Part shown: positions 59,878-64,000 of the stretch, in pieces | Numbering within the stretch: the stretch's first letter is position 1 | How the letters are laid out: each line of letters begins with the position of its first letter | Source of the DNA: Apostichopus japonicus | Taxonomy: Eukaryota > Echinodermata > Holothuroidea > Aspidochirotida > Stichopodidae | Direction: 5' to 3' | NCBI RefSeq assembly: GCF_037975245.1 | Contig: NC_092577.1 | Location: 16,816,013-16,880,012 of the forward strand | Length of the DNA stretch: 64,000 nucleotides | Translations under genes and position numbers: made by a program | Notes under the pieces: model-generated | The model's database searches: none | The model's input: only the letters and a program-made list of their open reading frames with translations | Told to the model about the DNA's origin: nothing

Positions 59878-61310
59878 CTACATTCTTCCACATTTCACCA
59901 TCCCTGGTTGCACTTCTGCTTCATACACTTCACCATAAAATATGGGAGCAGACTCTTTTTCCATTTCCTGTGGCATCTCGACTTCATCTCCCACCTTTTG
60001 TAGAACTTTACCAATACACACTTCTTCTTCATATTTCACCTTAACCCACATCGACACTTTCACATCCTTCATATCCAACCTTCTTAACCCCATCACATCT
60101 ACACCTTCAACCTCGACAGCATCTACACCTTCAACCTCAACGTCATCTGCACCATCAACCTCAACCTCTTCTGCACCTTCAACCTCAATATCATCTACAG
60201 ACATCTCTTCAACAGATGAGTCATTAACAAGAAGTTGCCGACGCACACGCTTCCCTTGTGTTCAAGCAGGCAAAATCATATCAGGCTTGACTCCATTTTC
60301 ATCTTTACATGCAGCTTTACTGTATATAATTGGGAAGCCAGCACATTCAAGCATTTGGGACACAGTTTCAACTTCTCTGCCTCACACTTGCCATCTGGTT
60401 CAAGCAAACACAATGTGACTTGCACTTCAAAAATGTCTCTAGATTACACTGTTTCTTCAACTTATTGTCTTGTCTGGCTTTGTCCCTTGCTTCGTTCTCT
60501 ATATTCAATAGCTCCACTGACTCTTATATTTGTTGTCCTTCCATGGATCCATAGACTTGAGTTACCCTCATGATACTTGTTACCTTTGGTTTTGGCTTCA
60601 CTTTGTTAATTGTCAGTAGTCCATCAATCTCCTCCAATGGTGTACTCGTGAATGAACCTTCAAGCTTCTGGATGGTTTCTAATGAGTTCTCCAGTTTTTG
60701 CGTATAGTACTGCTTGGTGTACTTCTTGATGCCAACTGGCGACTCAACCATTGATGTGTTGGAAGTTGATGATGAAGGTCCTGCTGTTTCATCAGTTTCA
60801 TCTTGAATAACAGATGATGCTTGAACAAATTTGTCCTTTTGCCTCCATTCAACACTCAGGCCATGGTTAGTTACACCATGGAGCTATAAACCTGGGATTT
60901 ATAGCTCCATGGTTACACTAACACGTTTTGCTGCATTTTTTATTATTTCAAGTTTGTTTGCCCACCGTGGCCAAACATCTGCCAATTTCTTCATGAAACC
61001 ATCCCTATTGACTGTGCATTCTGCTTGCTGTTATGGTATTCACAGTGCAAATTTTGATTGATTTGGTCATGTAATTGTGTGACTCCAGTGGTATCAGGTG
61101 GAGTGATGAAAAGATGCATTTCTTTTGCTCTCAAGAACCTCAACACCTCAATATCAAATCTGGAACTGTGGCCATCAGAAACAATGACAACTAGTCTATC
61201 TTCTGTGCTGCTAAGTGTCGATCTAATCACTTGTACGTTGACAATTCATGTGTTTGAGAACCACGTTCAGTTGTTGATATAAGAAGATTTGGAATGTTCT
61301 TGACAGCAAT
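59878..61310 (-). pseudogene. DDE transposase remnant
   Basis: Minus strand from 61310: PDIAVKNIPNLLISTTERGS, then VVIVSDGHSSRFDIEVLRFL (SDG(H) box with a likely catalytic Asp) and PPDTTGVTQLHDQINQNLH. After frame changes come GFMKKLADVWPRWANKLEII and KYTKQYYTQKLENSLETIQK (60751-60524). The C-terminal frame (60246-59878) has acidic VEVEG repeats and VKVKYEEEVCIGKVLQKVGD. The pattern is that of DDE_1/pogo-like transposases. Multiple frame breaks and a palindromic insert at 60865-60921 make it inactive. Confidence 0.6.
60875..60913. repeat. 16-bp inverted repeat, 7-base loop
   Basis: ACCATGGAGCTATAAA (60875-60890), CCTGGGA, then the exact reverse complement (60898-60913). Pairing extends outward with one gap (GTTAGT/ACTAAC). 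It interrupts the transposase frame. Confidence 0.8.
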
Positions 61311-61909
61311 GTCAGGAGCCATATGTACAAGTGTAGATAGTTGAGTTAGAAGAAATCCAAATTATTGTTAATTGTCTTTAGGATGTTTGTTGGTTACTTT
61401 TGCTCTTTTATTACTTAAGTGGGGAATATTTTTCCATTTGTTGACTGTCAATATGCCAAGGAATGGGAAAACAAAAAAATTTTGGTTAAAGGAGGTGTCA
61501 TGTTTTGTATTTTTCATTAGGGAAAGTCAGCATTCTGAGGGGCAATACACCAGCATTTTGGGAACCTCAGTGGGAAAAAATACAAGAAACACAATCAATT
61601 TTTAAATAACTCTTGGAGAGTTTAAAATGAGTGAACCAGTCAAAATTTGTTGTTAATTCATCACGTTCCTGGAAAATTATTAGCAAAATTGTTGACCAGC
61701 GTTTTGAGGGGCAAGTGTTTTTTAGTGTGGTTTTTCTCCATGCAAACAAAAAATAATAAAAAAAATATTTTCATGTTTGGACCCAAATGCAATCTAAGTT
61801 AATAGATAATCTTCATAATTATTCATTGTTTTACCCAGTAATGTAAAACTGGTGAGCTGTAGGTGACTTCCAAAAAACACCTACATTCTGAGGGGCCCCT
61901 ACCTGTACA

Positions 61910-63043
61910 CCCACCAGGGAATTTTATCAAAACCAGACGCAATTCCTATCTTAACAAGTCCCAATTGTCTCTTTACATCTTTCTCTTGTATTACTGGTGG
62001 TTCAGCAGTTGATAGGTCGTAGTATAAGTGAAATATCTTTACTCTAAGCATCATTAAAATGTCCGGTGTTGACTTAATTTTTGGCCAAACTCATCATTTC
62101 CCAAGTTTCTATGCTGGTCATCTGGTTTCCGTATTGACTTAAGTAGATCCCAGAGAGACTGTTTGTCTGTTGTTACCTTTTGGAAGTATTCATTCCTCCT
62201 CTTGAACACATATTTATTTATTTGTTTCTGTAGCCTGTTTCATAGAGCAGTGTCACCATCATCAATTGCTTCCTTTTTCTCTTTCTCCAACTGCTTGATC
62301 TTAACTTCTGAGTGTGACAATGCCTTATAAGGGATGCAGATCGGAGTTGTAAAATTGATGTAAGATGATACTACTTGTGTCATTTCATCTAGTGTGTCAC
62401 ATGTATCTGTAAAAACACTCCAGTCTGTTGAATCCAACATCATTTGTCAATTGTCAACATTATTCTTCCTGGTGTCTCTTTCCTTTGGTCTTGGTATCTT
62501 TTGAACTTCTCGATAACGTTCTGTGTATCGTGGCATAATAAGCGATCTTGGCGGAACATGTGGAAATTCTGCATTTGTAGACCCTCATCAGCAACTTGGT
62601 GTTGAATATTCTCACCTTCCCATTTGTTTCCAACCGTTTCGTTGCAAGGCAATAAAACATAGGTTCGGCATATTTCCAACCTTCTGTTCTAGATGTATAA
62701 ATTTCCCCTGAAGACTGTTAATATTTGACGAAAAGCCATAAGGAAAGCTGAAATTTGATCCCTTCGTATGCTTTAGCCTCTCCTGAATACCGGCTTGTGT
62801 GCCTGTACGCCTGCGAACAATGTTAAGTTCCTTTAATCTAATGATTTCCTGTGGCCTTAGTTCGGTCATGTGTGACCTTATACTTTGAGTGTATCTGGGC
62901 TGTAGGTAAGTCTGGTTGTCCATGTGTGTTAGGCTATGTGGGTAAAGGCCTATAGTTAGGCAAACAATCATGATGGTAATGAGTAAAATAATAAACTCAC
63001 AAAAACCTTGCATCCTCATTCTTTTAATAATCCAGAAAAGCAA
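61910..63043 (-). pseudogene. CR1-type LINE, 5' part with deleted endonuclease
   Basis: Minus strand from 63043: ELRPQEIIRLKELNIVRRRT and GFSSNINSLQGKFIHLEQKV (the start of CR1-type ORF2, NIxSLxxKF). A short endonuclease remnant follows (HMFRQDRLLCHDTQNVIEKF) and then, with the core missing, its end (DSTDWSVFTDTCDTLDEMTQ). The linker (YINFTTPICIPYKALSHSEV) and FKRRNEYFQKVTTDKQSLWD come next. It stops at DKIPWWVY, where the 5.6-kb transposon is inserted. RT continues at 56271. Confidence 0.65.
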
Positions 63044-64000
63044 ATTGAAAGTTGTTCGTCCTGATGTTACATTTTACGTTTTACAGCGATGAGTAACGTG
63101 ACAATTTAATTAGTAAAAATGTGAGAGCGAAAATAACTATCGTGTCAGCTCAGTGAGGAGCGCCACCAAAGATGTCATTCTTTGTCATTTGTCATTCTTT
63201 TAACAAAGGGGGTTTGTGGCAGAGCTGATTTGATAGCGCAACTTAGAAAAAGTGTTTCTCATGAACCTACGTACGTATGTGACTGTACATATTCCACATA
63301 CGAAGACATGAATTTCACATACAAAGACATGTATTCCACATACAAGACATTTTTTCTGGACATTGAAATAGTGTTGCATTAAAATTTTATAATGATAATA
63401 TTGTTAAATAAAGTCCTTGATGCCCACAAGAGTATATAATTACAATTTATTTAGTGGTCAAGGGGGTTTGAAATCTCTCATCTCATCTATCCTCATTCCA
63501 CTTAATTTTATTTTATGGCAAGTAATCATCAAACATTGTTGCTCTGGATAATTTTTTGGATCAATCAGATAATGACGAACAGAAAACTAACGTATAGTTA
63601 CATTTTCGATCAATCTCTTCCCTGTCTACGGACACTTACGGACAAAATTGTTCTAATCACTCTAAAAGGCATTAGAAGTCGTGAAAATACCTGCAACTCC
63701 CATCAAAATTCAAAGATTGACCATTTTACAAGTCTTTTCTAGTCAATTCTAGTTTTATTTAAATTGATAAACAGTAGCTAATTATGCACAATTGCACATT
63801 CATGATGTAAAGGGAGTGAGTGACTAAATTTTATGCCATGTTATCCCTTTGCTTTTCACATGGTTTGCACATATTTAATGAGTTTCCCAGTGTTCTCAAA
63901 AATGTGTGTATCTTGATATAGAAAATAGCTTTTCGACAATTTTTTTAGGAGATTCTCCTACAACAAAGGTACTGAATTTGTGGCAAATTAGCTAGGTGTG
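63044..64000. other. No gene seen
   Basis: AT-rich sequence with a small (TACAAAGACATG) repeat at 63300-63350. No coding region or element end is recognised. Confidence 0.5.

Larger units (their letters stand above)
56278..61903. mobile_element. DNA transposon, 5.6 kb, inserted in the LINE
   Basis: The ends form the inverted repeat GGTAGGGGCCCCTCAGAATG, flanked by TGTACA (56272-56277 and 61904-61909). Because TGTACA is itself a palindrome, the apparent inverted repeat is longer. Removing it restores the LINE frame (DKIPWWVY, then KYCSEELA). Subterminal motifs of CAGCGTTTTGAGGGGCA type recur at about 56660, 56685, 61527, 61552 and 61685. It holds tandem repeats (56840-59330) and a decayed transposase (59878-61310, minus). 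Confidence 0.8.

Noticed and set aside
59942-60418. 158-codon plus-strand frame rich in Ser/Thr/Pro
   Set aside because: Antisense shadow of the acidic repeats (VEVEG) in the minus-strand transposase remnant.

Overview
This is eukaryotic (animal) nuclear DNA, AT-rich, with GT-AG introns, sparse genes and very many transposable elements. Non-LTR retrotransposons of the Tx1 and Rex1/CR1 types, tRNA-derived SINEs, hAT, THAP and BEN fragments, and lineage-expanded gene families suggest a marine invertebrate deuterostome (an echinoderm is my best guess). No single-copy marker gene proves this. I see no ordinary host housekeeping gene.

Layout. 1-1610: 3' end of a decayed Ty3/gypsy element (minus). 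1684-3443: Tx1-like LINE (plus) that kept ORF1 and the 3'UTR but lost almost all of ORF2. 4581-6145: rearranged Tx1-like copy. 6146-10636: minisatellite, a hairpin, a U2 snRNA-headed retroposon with a 15-bp target duplication, and tRNA-type SINEs. 10637-18242: a nest of three LINEs (minus): a Tx1-like copy, a second Tx1-like copy of 4.5 kb inserted into its ORF1, and a 5'-truncated Rex1/CR1 element fused in frame to the same ORF1. 18517-20080: BEN-domain and hAT remnants. 21295-22990: a promoter-like pair of CRE sites and an acidic exon split by a 1.26-kb hAT-like element. 23230-28084: THAP fragment and a decayed multi-exon gene of a cysteine-rich family, enclosed by inverted repeats.

The main object is at 28142-49932, a 21.8-kb giant DNA transposon. 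It has a perfect 35-bp terminal inverted repeat, a 6-bp target duplication (CGCACA), and terminal arrays of short palindromes with a period of about 21-22 bp. It carries two convergent intron-containing genes whose exons join in frame: a 4-exon DDE integrase (477 aa) and an 8-exon HECT-type ubiquitin ligase (647 aa). A 3500-bp near-perfect foldback element sits in intron 2 of the HECT gene, and a LINE fragment interrupts the right terminal array. The combination of retroviral-type integrase, HECT E3 and palindromic-array termini fits no superfamily I can name.

50830-64000: a copia remnant, a 2.86-kb element with repeated GTGACGTACGGGACA motifs, and a CR1-type LINE (minus) split by a 5.6-kb transposon that carries a decayed DDE transposase and tandem repeats rich in AGGTCA half-sites.
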